Shown: piece by piece, positions 1 to 29,799 of the stretch
Numbering within the stretch: position 1 is the first letter of the stretch
Layout of the letters: each line of letters starts with the position of its first letter
DNA from: Spongilla lacustris
Lineage: Eukaryota > Porifera > Demospongiae > Spongillida > Spongillidae
Length of the DNA stretch: 64,000 nt
Reading direction: 5' to 3'
NCBI GenBank assembly: GCA_949361645.1
Contig: OX442436.1
Span: 3,844,032-3,908,031, forward strand
The notes under the pieces: model-generated
Seen by the model: only the letters and a program-made list of their open reading frames with translations
What the model was told of the DNA's origin: nothing
Database searches by the model: none
Position numbers and translations under genes: made by a program

Positions 1-671
1 CAGCAAAGAAGGTAAAGCCATTTATGTTAGCTTTTAAGATGTGTTATGAATGTTGGGAGTACTATTTTCATTTCTAGTAACAGTCCTCCAGGTACTTAGT
101 ATTATGGTGTAGTGTTTAATTGATGTGCTAACTCTTGATGGGTGTTACCACTCTTATATTAGAGCCCACTTTATTTTTGACAGTGTAACAATAAAGAGTG
201 GAGTACCACTATCTAACCCATGGTTTGCCAATTTGACAGCTGTGGCATGTGGAGTGTATTGTTGGGTTCATGTAGAACAATATGATGTGCTTGGAGACAG
301 CAGATTTGATAGACAACTTTATAGCCTTCATTGTGCCTAGCAAAATGGCATTGTTCTTGCCATTGCTTTGATTCAGCTTTTCAGGGGTTAATGGAATAGG
401 GTATATAACATGAAGTGGCCCACAGTCCTGTTCATTGCAGTTGCATGCATTTAGCTAGCTTCATAGTGTAACCACGATTTGGTTTGGAGGCCCTTCACAA
501 CTTCCTGGTGGGCTTCATTTTGGCCACATAAGTTGGCAGGTTCCTTTGCACGTAAATGTAAGATACCATCAGTCACCTACTGGTGTATGTGGGGCTCCAG
601 GCTTTTGTACAGCTTTTGTGTGGTTTGTGATGAGTCTCTCCCTCCCCTTTTGTCTACACACCCAGCCAAGA

Positions 672-19913
<19,242 letters not shown>

Positions 19914-21205
19914 GTGCAAAGACTTGTTAATTTGCACTATTTATTGTGTGCTTTGCTTTTTTTCTACACTGGTTTTTCCCACTTAGTGTTTCCTTAAGAC
20001 GCTTTACTCTCTTGCAATTTTTGCTGCTCCTCTCACTTTTGTTATGAGAATGACTGTATATATATATATGTAACTCCTTACTCCTTTGTATATTTCCATT
20101 CAAACTTTGTCTGATACATGTATGTGTGGAGAACTGAGCAGTAAAAACACCAAGCGTGTAGCTGCTGTATTTGGGTTACAATGAATCCACAATGTGGCCA
20201 AGTAGATTTAAAAAATGTGCACCTCTTACACATGACACCATACCCTTGAATGACACCTTACACATGGCACCATACCCTTTAATGACACTATACCCTTTAA
20301 TGACACCATACCCTTTAATGACACCTCTTACACTGACACCATACCCTTGAATGACACCTTACACTCATGACACCATATCCTCTAATGACACCTTACACTC
20401 ATGACACCATACCCTCAAATGACACCTCTTACACTCATGACACCATACCCTCAAATGACACCTTACACTCATGACACCATACCCTTGAATGACACATGAT
20501 GCACTCACCCTATGCATGTATGGTAATCATGAAATTAAATTGTATATCGTGCACGTGTATATTATGGCATTGAAGAGTGCATGATGTGTGTGTGTGATAC
20601 TATATAAATTATAATTATTAATTATATTGTATCACCACGCATGCATGTCTTGCGCACATGTAAGGACGGAACACTTCTTAATTGCAATGTGCTTTCTGCA
20701 AGGGTCAAGTGTAATGGTATCACTTGTACATGTGGAGGTGGTGGCATGCCACAAAACAAGCTTCAGATTGTACTCAGCAGGTCATCAAACCTTGAAGATG
20801 GGTGTGGCCTTACTCCAGACCATACATCTATGGGCTGGCTAGCTGTCACTACAGCTGATCTTGTTGGAAGTGGGAGTGACTAATAGTACACCTGTGTATC
20901 CATTCTTCAATGATGTAAAATGCAATGCACTTGGATGGATTGACATCCAATTGGTGGTGGAGAAATCTATGGAGTGTGTGGTAAGAATAGTCCACGGTTG
21001 TATGCGTTGTAAGTCAACAATTAGATCATTAACGGTATTACCATGGCCACATGCACATACATATATTTCTAAACTGATGGCTCATTATAGACATCTGATG
21101 TTTAAAAGCAAACCATATGACTCACCAGAACTAGCAAATCAAAAAGTGAAAACGAACTCAAACACTGCATTAATTCCTATTCCTGGCATGTCCAGTCAAT
21201 GCGCC
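19914..21205. other. Intergenic sequence after PTB
   Basis: Probable PTB 3' UTR, with no clear AATAAA seen close to the stop, then a TGACACCATACCC minisatellite (20225-20500). Small ORFs at 20627-20883 overlap in two frames and show no recognised family. Nothing else can be supported. Confidence 0.5.
20225..20500. repeat. Minisatellite with TGACACCATACCCTT-type units
   Basis: Roughly ten irregular units built from 'TGACACCATACCCT' and 'AATGACACCTTACACTCA'. Unit lengths vary (about 17-36 bp), so it is a degenerate tandem array and not a CRISPR array. Confidence 0.8.
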
Positions 21206-21725
21206 CAGGGGCGGATCCAGGATTTAGGAGCGGGGGGGGAGGCAAGGTGATACAAGTGCAAGGGCGTGGCAGGACACGCCTACCACCAGCAAGGGGGTAT
21301 GGGGGAGCGCTGTAAGCCCCCCCATCGGGGTCTGGGGCGGAGCCCGAGCCGCTTTGCAAATTTTGTACTTTTAATGTCACAAAACATAGCATAATTGCGT
21401 AGAAACATGCTAAAACCAGGTAGAATAGTAAATTACTTGCTTCCAGACTTTCCTGTAGTATTGAACGGCATAACGATCGATATACGGTATCCGCTCAAAG
21501 ATCCGCCATAGTTAAATATTCCAAAGTACAATAGGTTGTATATATAGATCGGAATATTTAACTACATCCTGTGGGCTGGGACATCTATAACAATCACTCC
21601 ACCTACCACTATTGGAAGGATCGTTGCGCCGTTAACGCGTTCAGTACCGTAAGAAGTCATGAATTTTTAATAACAGGTTTTGCGGGGGGGGGGGGGGGGG
21701 GGGCCCCCCCCTGAACCCGCCACTG
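21206..21725. mobile_element. hAT-like MITE (CAGGGGCGGATCC termini), about 520 bp
   Basis: Starts CAGGGGCGGATCCAGGAT and ends with CCTGAACCCGCCACTG, the inverted form of the widespread CAGxGGCGGATCCAGG terminus of animal hAT MITEs. TGCGC flanks both ends as an imperfect target duplication. A poly-G/C block sits next to the right end. Another end of this type is at about 43941-43960 (CCCTGGATCCGCCACTC). Confidence 0.75.
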
Positions 21726-22299
21726 TGCGCACAATTGAAATTCCACATAAATAGCATGCGCATACCGTTTTGCAAGGTCACACGATACGTATTTAGGAGG
21801 AGGGCGTTACTAAATTCGACGACGTAGCCTTTGGTGACTTAACTGGAAGGTAAGCGTACTACAGCGATGCTCAGGAGGCATGTGCATGACTACCAGAATT
21901 TACTAACCTGAAGTGGTTCTGTCACCACGAACAAGCTGAGCGTATTGCATGAAAATCGACGTATTACGTTGTGGTTTTGCCCTATACATATAAACATAGG
22001 TATGGATTACAATTTCCAAGCACAGGGCAAAGAAAAGAACCAGCTCTTAGTGCATAGCATTCTCAGCTGAGCTGAAAATAGCTTTTGACATTGACACATC
22101 TGGGGATCAGTGATGTCGCCCTGAGATGTTCTGCATGCATTGTAAGCTGGGTATGGAGAGAACCATCTGTGCCATCACAAAGTTGATGCACATTTTTGTG
22201 GCAATACAAGTAAACATATGACATCATGGTGAAGAGGTAAACACTTGGTAGAGGTCATCTTGGGAAGATTGCCCCTCCTCTAGTTCTCCATAGTGAGCC

Positions 22300-23250
22300 T
22301 AGCCCACCTTTGGCAAGAGCTAACAACCTGTCAATGCTAAAGGAGCTGAAGTGTGCACTGTGCTCCAACACCCCTCTCACAGCCACTGGAACTGCAGTGG
22401 GGTGCACAGGTGTGCTCCAAATGCCTCTGGGAGTGGATAGCAGCATATGATGCTATGAACCGTCCATGCTGCTCCAGAGGATGGATAGTCCTCTGCTGCT
22501 CGAGATGGTCCCATGTTGCTCAGAAGATGGTCCCATGCTGCTCAGAGGATGATCCCTTGCTACTCAGAGGGTGGTCCCCTGCTGCTCAGAGGATGGTCCC
22601 CTGCTGCCCAGAGGATGATCAACTGCTGCTCAGAGGATGGTCCCCTGCTGCTCAGAGGATGGTCCCCTGCTGCTCAGAGGACGGTCCCCTGCTGCTCAGA
22701 GGATGGCCCCCTGCTGCTCAGAGGATGATCCCCTGCTGCTCAGAGGATGATCCCCTGCTGCTCAGAGGATGATCCCCTGCTGCTCAGAGGATGATCCCCT
22801 GCTGCTCAGAGGATGGTCCCCTGCTGCTCAGAGGATGGCCCCCTGCTGCTCAGAGGATGGTCCCCTGCTGCTCAGAGGATGGTCCCCTGCTGCTCAGAGG
22901 ATGGTCCCCTGCTGCTCAGAGGATGGCCCCCTGCTGATCAGAGGATGATCCCCTGCTGCTCAGAGGATGGTCCCCTGCTGCTCAGAGGATGGTCCCCTGC
23001 TGCTCAGAGGATGGTCCCCTGCTGCTCAGAGGATGGTCCCCTGCTGCTCAGAGGATGGTCCCCTGCTGCTCAGAGGATGGTCCCCTGCTGCTCAGAGGAT
23101 GGTCCCCTGCTGCTCAGAGGATGGTCAGGTCCCCTAGTCAGACCATCATCAAGTGTGATAATGCTGCTGCTGTCACATGTTCTGGAGCACTGTATACAGA
23201 CTATGAATTAGAGCATGAGTGTGTACCAACACTTACCAAGCAGCGGGATT
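22300..23250 (+). pseudogene. Decayed RING-type zinc-finger gene split by a minisatellite
   Basis: At 22340-22400 the plus strand reads 'LKELKCALCSNTPL'. After a frameshift it reads 'PLEL', 'GAQVCSKCLWEWI', 'AAYDAMNRPCC', which together follow a C-x2-C ... C-x2-C ... PCC RING pattern. The 22-bp minisatellite begins right at the 'PCC' end. Beyond it (23125-23250) come 'VRPSS' and 'IKCDN...EHECVP', resembling the region that follows the RING in transposon-associated zinc-finger proteins of marine invertebrates. The frameshifts make it a pseudogene. Family identity is from memory of the pattern and is uncertain. Confidence 0.35.
22490..23126. repeat. 22-bp minisatellite, about 28 units
   Basis: Unit GGTCCCCTGCTGCTCAGAGG plus AT, very homogeneous, with variant units carrying GATC or GGCC at one position. 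Because 22 is not divisible by three, three units (66 bp) form a 22-codon super-repeat, and long ORFs result without implying a protein. Confidence 0.95.
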
Positions 23251-23783
23251 GCTGAAGAGGGCCATCTCTACCTGTCCTGACAAAGCCATCATACAACTTG
23301 CTACAGGGGAAGCAGTTGTAGCATTTGTATAAAAATACTGCAACTGCATGCTTACCTTCTTGCAGTCACAAAATGATAGAACATCGATGAAGGGATATCA
23401 AGTTGGTGGTGTTGCTCTTCATGTACTTGACTTTATATTGCTATTTTGTATTAATAATCATTGCACTGATTTCATTCAAAGCATTGAATTAATCATTTAT
23501 CATTATTATGTACCAGCTGAACAATTATCTTGTGCAACCTGTTTATTTATTTTTTTACTTTTGGGTTTAATTCTTGTATGTATTACTACATGTAGTTATG
23601 TAATAAATAAAGAAGCTCTATGCTGTAAAAAAAATTATTGTTGTTTTAAAACGCATTTGTAAATAACCAAAGTACTTTTAAGAATATTGGTTACATTATA
23701 GTACTAAACTTACAGCAAATACACACACATACAGCCATTATACATATCACATAACTTATGAGAATTTTTAACCAATAAATGGT

Positions 23784-24968
23784 TCAATGCATGATTGAGT
23801 AAAGAGCGGCCCCATCCTCAAAGCCCAGGCCACTTCTCCACTTTACTCTGGAACCCCTTAGGCATAAGCTGGCTGCTCTGATGATGGCAAATGAAAGCCT
23901 TGCTCTGATGTAGCCACATGTTTGTGCATAAGACTTTTTCCATTTGCTTGCAACACATGTGGCCATTCTCTTCAGGAAGTGCTCTGCTTCCCGGTGAAGA
24001 AGTCCATCAACTGAAGTCACAAAGGGTGTAAAAGTACCTCTCCGATCTTCAACTGCTTGCCTGTAAATTCTCTTTTTTTCCTGAGCACCCGATTCAAGAA
24101 CTGATTCTGGCGAGCGATTGCTGTATGATGGGGCATCTGTATCAATGACCTTGAAGTCAAAGAGCGCCTCTGCCTGAGGTTGCCAAACACCACGCACCCC
24201 CAAATCCAGCCTCAACCCTGAGTCATCCACTTGTGTTTCTGCCTCTCTAACGATTGGCTCTCTGACAACCTGTGTCCACACCTGTGCTGCAATATCTCCA
24301 ACGCAATCTCTGATCTCATTATGTCTCTGGATAACTAGGCCACCAACCTTACAGTCAAGAGCATGTTGCAATGTTAATGAGGCTCCACAACCATCACACT
24401 TTGAAGGAAGGTCTGTCGGGTCACGCATATAGCGAACCGCTAACCCATCTCTAAATTGAGCTGGAGACAGGTCAAAGTGACAGGTAGCGATTGGAAGGAC
24501 AGATAACCATGCCGATGTTTTGCCGGAGATAGCTCTTTTAATGGCTCTTTTTCGCTTTGATGTGAACTGCATTAAAATACTGTCAAGTGCAGATTGGTAA
24601 GTCTGTTCCTTGGTGGTAACATGGTGTTTTCTAGCATCCCAAAGAGTATCTAAATGTTGTACTGGATCAAAGACATCAACTCCTTTCACTGCTTCAACTA
24701 ACACTTTAGTTCCTTGTCTGGATGTCTGGTAAGCTAAAGTTGCTGTCTTAGTGGGGTCAAAAATCCCTAGTCCTGCTAGAGATGTTGGTTGCGCAACGGG
24801 CCGACCGGTTACGTAACTTGACACACTGGTAATGCATCGGGCCAACCGGTTACGTAACCGGCTGGCATTACACACTGGTAATGCATCGGGCCGACCGGTT
24901 ACGTAATTATAACCGGACGACCGGTTACGTAACGGGTGGCCCGTTACGTAACCCGCCAAGTTACGCAT
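23784..24968 (-). CDS. RLE-type retrotransposon ORF, C-terminal part (zinc knuckle and endonuclease), 5'-truncated
   Basis: Non-LTR elements of this class (R2-like in design) use a reverse transcriptase followed by a zinc knuckle and a restriction-like PD-(D/E)xK endonuclease that nicks the target. The ORF keeps the part after the RT: basic region near residues 138-150, C-x2-C-x7-H-x3-C knuckle at residues 191-206, an 'RHNEIRD' motif (215-221), then 'LRLDLG' with Asp255 and 'FDFKV' (Asp271, Lys273) as likely catalytic residues. The next stretch 'DTDAPSYSNRSPE' is characteristic of the family in marine invertebrates. The first 60 residues translate a palindromic repeat (24790-24965) and are not part of the protein; no RT domain is present upstream. 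The long open frame suggests recent insertion or capture. Confidence 0.75.
   Translation of the reverse strand: MRNLAGYVTGHPLRNRSSGYNYVTGRPDALPVCNASRLRNRLARCITSVSSYVTGRPVAQPTSLAGLGIFDPTKTATLAYQTSRQGTKVLVEAVKGVDVFDPVQHLDTLWDARKHHVTTKEQTYQSALDSILMQFTSKRKRAIKRAISGKTSAWLSVLPIATCHFDLSPAQFRDGLAVRYMRDPTDLPSKCDGCGASLTLQHALDCKVGGLVIQRHNEIRDCVGDIAAQVWTQVVREPIVREAETQVDDSGLRLDLGVRGVWQPQAEALFDFKVIDTDAPSYSNRSPESVLESGAQEKKRIYRQAVEDRRGTFTPFVTSVDGLLHREAEHFLKRMATCVASKWKKSYAQTCGYIRARLSFAIIRAASLCLRGSRVKWRSGLGFEDGAALYSIMH
24790..24965. repeat. Palindromic CCGGTTACGTAACCGG repeat cluster
   Basis: At least five copies of CCGGTTACGTAA-type words separated by GCATCGGGCC and ACACTGGTAATG. One copy is a perfect 16-bp palindrome. 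They lie at the 5' break of the retrotransposon ORF. Confidence 0.8.
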
Positions 24969-25009
24969 CCTTGCGGAACATGGATACGCATGGGTGTGGC
25001 TACGTCAGA

Positions 25010-25560
25010 CTATACGGTGGGGGGGTGTCCAAAATGAATTGAATTTGATGAAAGGGGCGGGACGGAAGGAGCACTGTAAACATATATGACCCATAGCCCT
25101 GTACCTTATTAATATTATCTGCTTGAAAAGTCCTCACCACCATGGGGCCTTCAACTTGGATACCATTGACGTATTGCATGACTTTGGAGCTACTCATTAC
25201 AGTACTGAAAGACGCAGTTCTAGTTTTAAAGTCTTGCCGCTATAATCTGATATTGATCTTAATGACGTGCTGAGTATATCTCCTTGTGTATATTCAAACA
25301 TTGCTTTTTCAAAATACTGATGGAGCATTGAAAAAAGTAGATAAAAACATTCATTGTGAGAAAGTTGGTGGTACATGTATTAACATACGGCTTGAAGGCA
25401 ATATAGTAGTGTAAAATCCAGGGAAACAAGGGTGGGTACATGAACAACTTAACGTCAGAATACAGGTGTACACTAAATAGGACTCTGCATTAGACTCTTT
25501 CTACACTTCAAATCCTATACACCACAAACTTTCTCATTGAAAATGTTTTTATTAACTTGG
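25010..25560. repeat. Dispersed segment shared with 55290-56300
   Basis: Matching blocks in the same order and orientation: GGGGGTGTCCAAAAT, 'TTTGATGAAAGGGGCGG', 'CTTGAAAAGTCCTCACCA', 'CATGGGGCCTTC', 'GGAGCTACTCATTACAG', 'GCTGAGTATATCTC', 'TATTCAAACATT', then the family A MITE. The 55.3-kb copy is the upstream flank of the ABCG gene. Confidence 0.8.
25342..25550. mobile_element. Family A MITE copy
   Basis: Inverted ends ATAAAAACATTCATTGTGAG and TCTCATTGAAAATGTTTTTA, with internal 'GGGAAACAAGGGTG'. The same element with the same flanks recurs at 56051-56291, showing that a larger segment was copied (see the 25010/55290 repeat pair). Confidence 0.7.
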
Positions 25561-25767
25561 TTAGATTATAGCATAGATATTAAAGTAAGGGGATTGGAAA
25601 CGGATCAATGAATCTAATTAGTCACGTACAGTCCATATGCGGCTGGAAACAAGATTTTACAATTAGAACGCACGGTATGTATGTCCATAATTGAAAAGGA
25701 ACACCTCATTACTGAACACCCGTGTTTCGAAGCTCGTAACACCTCAGTAAAACCAGCAAATCAAAAT

Positions 25768-26411
25768 ATATGGGAGGTGATTAGTGCCCACAGAATCACG
25801 TGCAGCGCAGCACTCGATGACGCAGCGCAGCACTCGATGTTGCAGCGCAGCGAGACTTGCAGCGCAGCGATCTCGTTCCCAGGTGTGTTATAAACAAAAT
25901 CATTTATGTTTATAAAAATAGTGCTCTACAATTAGGATACACAACTTGCGTGTCCACTTTCAGATCATGACTAGGTGAGAGATTGTTATAATTATGACCC
26001 ATAAGTTTCTGTTAGAGCTACTGTCCTTTGTTGCACTAAAGAATAGTATTTGTGGTAGGTCTATAAGCGAAGACCACCCCATTGATTCCGATCCAATAAT
26101 CCAGCTCTGTGCTGTCATCTCTGTACGCGTATATCTCCTTCTGATCCCTGACTTTATTTCCCGCCGCTACCGAAGGTTTTCACCGGGTCGTGATGATGGG
26201 TACGACCGGATTCATCGAATTGGCCTATAGGCCTACCACTCGTCCGTCTACACGTCTCGCAACCTGACATTAAATTAGTCGACTATTCGGTCTGGCCTGT
26301 CTATGGCCCTTGTGGAAGGTGGCCCTCTGAACAAAAGGAGGGGGCAACCCCTTCAAGTACTATAACAGTGCCAGGTGAGGGGCTAATTACTTGACAGCAC
26401 TTTGACTGCTC
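25768..26411. repeat. Left outer arm of a large inverted repeat
   Basis: Inverted match to 37664-38298, including the GCAGCGCAGCACTCGATG tandem motif, 'CTGTCCTTTGTTGCACTAAA', 'GGTTTTCACCGGGTCG' and 'CAAAAGGAGGGGGCAACCCC'. Both arms run inward into (GT)n/(CA)n tracts. The arms look like the ends of one 12.5-kb unit that contains further nested repeats. Confidence 0.85.
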
Positions 26412-26581
26412 TGTGTGTGTGTGTATGTGTGTGTGTACGTGTGTGTGAGTACAATGTGTGTGTCTGTGTGTATGAGTACAGTGTGTGTATGTGTGTGTGA
26501 GTACAATGTGTGTGTATGTGTGTGTGTGAGTACAATGTGTGCGTATGTGTGTGTGAGTACAGTGTGTGTATGTGTGTGTGA
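26412..26581. repeat. (GT)n-rich tract with GTGAGTACA interruptions
   Basis: Irregular GT/GTAT array with a repeated GAGTACAATGTGTGTG motif. It continues as (GT)n after the 1.25-kb element (27844-27922). Confidence 0.9.
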
Positions 26582-26587
26582 GTACAG

Positions 26588-27838
26588 CAGACCTGCCAAC
26601 TGTGCTTTGATAACTTGCTTGAGCTTGGGCATGATTTTGCGGGAGAATGGGCAATTTTAGGGTTGTAATGATGATAAACTTTCCGCTTTGGAACTACCTA
26701 CATTAACATAGGTGATGACAAGCAAGTTAACACACTATCCACATCACACATGTCTATGGATCACATGCACGGTTCCCAATCCTTCAACTCTATGGTTAAA
26801 CAAAGACAGAAGTAAAAAAAAAATTGCATTAAGTTAACATCGCATCCATGAGAAACACAGGGAAATTTTGGGGCATTGTGGATATTGAATATTCCCTCCT
26901 ATCGTTTTCTTGATTCGAAAAATATATAATCAGAATGCTCACTCATGCATTTGTAGAGTAATTATACCTTCTTTTATAAATGGCTCTCTGTTTCATGAAA
27001 AGTTATAGTTTTTGATGTGAAAAATGCCCTCGGGTACACTTTTCAGGGTCATGTTTCCCATTCATGCACAACCTTGAGCACTACTGCATTAAACATTGGT
27101 TACACAATTATAGGAGGGTGCATTTTTTTTTTTTCAAACAAGCCAAAGCTTCTATTGTACTCATTTTGCAGCAGTGAGTTGCAAGACATTTTCGCTTGTG
27201 GTAGGCAGGGGGCGTGATTCGTCCATTCAAACTGCCAGCGGAGGCATGCAAGTTTTGCAAGTTTAACCAGCAAATTCAGTCTGTACCTGCCTGGATAGAG
27301 TCATGGTTTGTTATTTAGTAAGACAGGAAGAAAGATTCTTGAAGTCTGCCCACGCAATGCATATCACTCCTACCTTGAGAGTTGATTACATGTATTTAAT
27401 TAATAGCCTCAATTTTAAACCATTTTCACGACGTTTCATATGCAATTTTTGCAACACTCTAGAAGGAATACGTTGTTTTAAAAAGTCTGTACCTCTTACG
27501 CAATAAAGCTACAACCATGCACTCAACTTAGCAGTGATGTTTTGAGCCAATGGTATGCCTGTCAGTTTGAGATACAAAAATAGAATCTGCCTAATAAATG
27601 GTACATGTAGTGTAACCTCCACTCAAAACCAAGCAATTCTGTCTAGATGGAATTAATCGCTTTTCAGTTTGCCCAAAAATTGAATAAATTCTCCGCGTTT
27701 CTCATGGATGCGGTGTTAAAATATTTCTGCAAAGACGTAGAGGGATATGCGTGAGAATAGACATAGCTAGCGGGAGTGCGTGAGAGTGGCTGTAAATGCA
27801 TGAGTCTCCCGTGAAATGCATGAGAATTGGCAGGTCTG
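26588..27838. mobile_element. TIR element CAGACCTGCCAA (1251 bp) with 6-bp target duplication
   Basis: Ends CAGACCTGCCAA and TTGGCAGGTCTG; inner GCGGGAGA and TCTCCCG repeats are also inverted. GTACAG is present exactly on both sides (26582-26587 and 27839-27844). The element splits the left (GT)n tract, and the right arm of the large inverted repeat has no such insertion. Small ORFs inside (27017-27217, 27303-27506) match nothing known to me. Confidence 0.8.
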
Positions 27839-27843
27839 GTACA

Positions 27844-27860
27844 GTGTGTGTATGTGTGTG

Positions 27861-27922
<62 letters not shown>
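27844..27922. repeat. (GT)n microsatellite
   Basis: Second half of the tract interrupted by the CAGACCTGCCAA element; ends in (GA)n. Confidence 0.9.
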
Positions 27923-27924
<2 letters not shown>

Positions 27925-27932
<8 letters not shown>

Positions 27933-28375
27933 TACAGTGTATGTATCCAGGCAACAATCTGCACAGAATCCTGAGCACCTATCCCTCTCCCTGGAGATAC
28001 TTCAAGGCATATGGAGGTTGGCAAAAGTGATATTTAATCATCTCATACATTTCCCAATCATGTTGTCATATTGTCTAAAAGTAAAGAGGAAGTGTAAGTG
28101 GAGATTTCAATAGAGGTAAGGGAATAGGAGACAAGGAAATGTCATCATGCTATGGGGGTTTACATATACACAGGTTTGTACAGTGGTGCCTGTATTATGG
28201 AGAGAAGGACCAAGGGATACTAGCTCTGTTTCTGAGGAGGCAGAAGTTGCTCAAAACATTGAGAGAGAAATTTGAAAATGTGAATTTAATCTTGATTGGA
28301 CACAGGCACTTTTTGTGACACTGTGTGTTGTATTTCATATCTTGTTTCTTTGACATAACTGTCACACTTTCCACC
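27925..28375. repeat. Nested inverted repeat, left copy (partner 36960-37394)
   Basis: Shares, in inverted order, 'GCACAGAATCCTGAGCACCT', 'AAGGGAATAGGAGACAAGGA', 'GAAGGACCAAGGGATACTA' and 'TCTGAGGAGGCAGAAGTTGC'. A third partial copy, oriented like the right one, lies at 32090-32300 and 32505-32605. Confidence 0.8.
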
Positions 28376-28379
28376 CAAG

Positions 28380-29460
28380 CTCATGTTGGTATTTGTAAAA
28401 CCCAAACAATTGCTATATTATTATCAATTATATACACAAAACAAACACAACTAAACATCATTTAATGAGGGCATTGAGGGGGTGGATGGACCCAAAGGAT
28501 GATGCATTCCCCTTCTGAATGGCAACAGAGAACTTTTGCAGAAGGTATGCAAGGTAGTTTCATCGCCAGTGATGTTCACAACGCTGTGACTCAAGTTTGT
28601 CAAAAAAGGCATGGAGTGAGGGCCACAAACTCCAGTAGTTTCAAAGGCAACAGGTGTCAACATATTGACAAAAAATGTGCAAGGAGCAACTGCTCTAAAT
28701 GATATGTTCTAAAAAGAGCTAGCCATGATCCTTGGAAGTCAGGTGACCACTTAATGCAGGAAAATGTAAAGTCATTGTTTAATGCCCATGCAGTCTACAT
28801 GCATGTTTTTAAAATATTTATTTATTTATTTATTTATTTATTGTATATTTAAATAAGGAAGCACAGCCTCAGATCTGTGTATTTAATTACAGTAGACCAG
28901 CTTGCAGTATAGTATAGGGTGTTCCACAATCAAGGAATACTTTAAGCACAATTAGTTTATTGACAATAAAAACAGGCAAATTAACATTCCTATTAATAGT
29001 AAATTAATGATTGATCAACCACTTAAAGTACATTGTCCATTGATAAATTCTTTATTGCAACGTTAAATGAATTAGACAGTTTATGTAACTGCGTGGCTAT
29101 TATATCATTACGGGCAAAGCCCCAAATGAAATATCTGCTTGCATAGCTGGAGCAGGTCTGACAGTGCTAAACAAGCCTAATCCAGGGGATGTCCATCCTA
29201 TTGCAGTTGAAGATGCCCTCTGCTAGTTAAAAACAAGTGACTCTGTGCAGCAGTGAAGTTAAAGCAGCTGAGTTTTGTAAATGCCAGTCAAACCATCCCC
29301 ACCATGACATTCCGGGGCACTCTGACATAGGTGATATACAATTCTGTACCTCTTGTGTTTCTGCTGCTGACAAATATTTTCTCTACTGGCTTGTCTTTCC
29401 CCTGGGACAGTAGTACTGTAAGGACTTGTTAAGGCCAACAACCAATGCCATCATTTTAAG
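28380..29460. repeat. Direct repeat unit 1 (partner 34600-36110)
   Basis: Shared blocks: 'GATGCATTCCCCTTCTGAAT', 'AAAGAGCTAGCCATGATCC', 'GACCAGCTTGCAGTATA', 'GGTCTGACAGTGCTAAACAA' and 'CATTCCGGGGCACTCTGACA'. The partner has about 370 extra bases at 35517-35893. Includes a (TTTA)n run at 28817-28846. Confidence 0.8.
29113..29226 (+). pseudogene. Reverse-transcriptase-like fragment in direct repeat unit 1
   Basis: Encodes 'GKAPNEISACIAGAGLTVL' then 'NKPNPGDVHPIAV' and a stop. The 'L-x2-L-x-K...RPIAVGE-x-LRR' pattern is the N-terminal motif of the RT domain in the same retrotransposon class as the ORF at 23784-24968. Only about 37 codons remain. Confidence 0.5.
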
Positions 29461-29799
29461 GTTCTCATGCTTACAGCATACTATTATTGCTTGCTCACAT
29501 TATATACCATGCTAGTGTATTGTATCATTATATGTACCATTGGATTTTAAAGATTTAACTGATTTTCTATACATAAGTATCGGCTAAACATAATTGATAG
29601 ATTATTAATAATGTTGTGTATATTCATTTATCCTGCAATATGATTAATAGTTATTACTAAGTATATCATTCTTCATTAATAGAACATTTAGCACAAATTT
29701 AACATCAAGTTTTAACTGTTATACATTTGCACAGATGGTAAATGCAGCATTTGGTGCTTTACTATCTAGGTGTAACAGTATAATGAAATTTAATAATGC

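Noticed and set aside
20225..20500. Possible CRISPR-like array
   Set aside because: Unit and spacer lengths are irregular, the 'spacers' are variants of the repeat, and the window is clearly eukaryotic.
22353..23255. Repetitive Cys/Leu/Trp protein across the 22-bp minisatellite
   Set aside because: All three plus frames are open because the unit lacks stops; the apparent protein is an artefact of the array.
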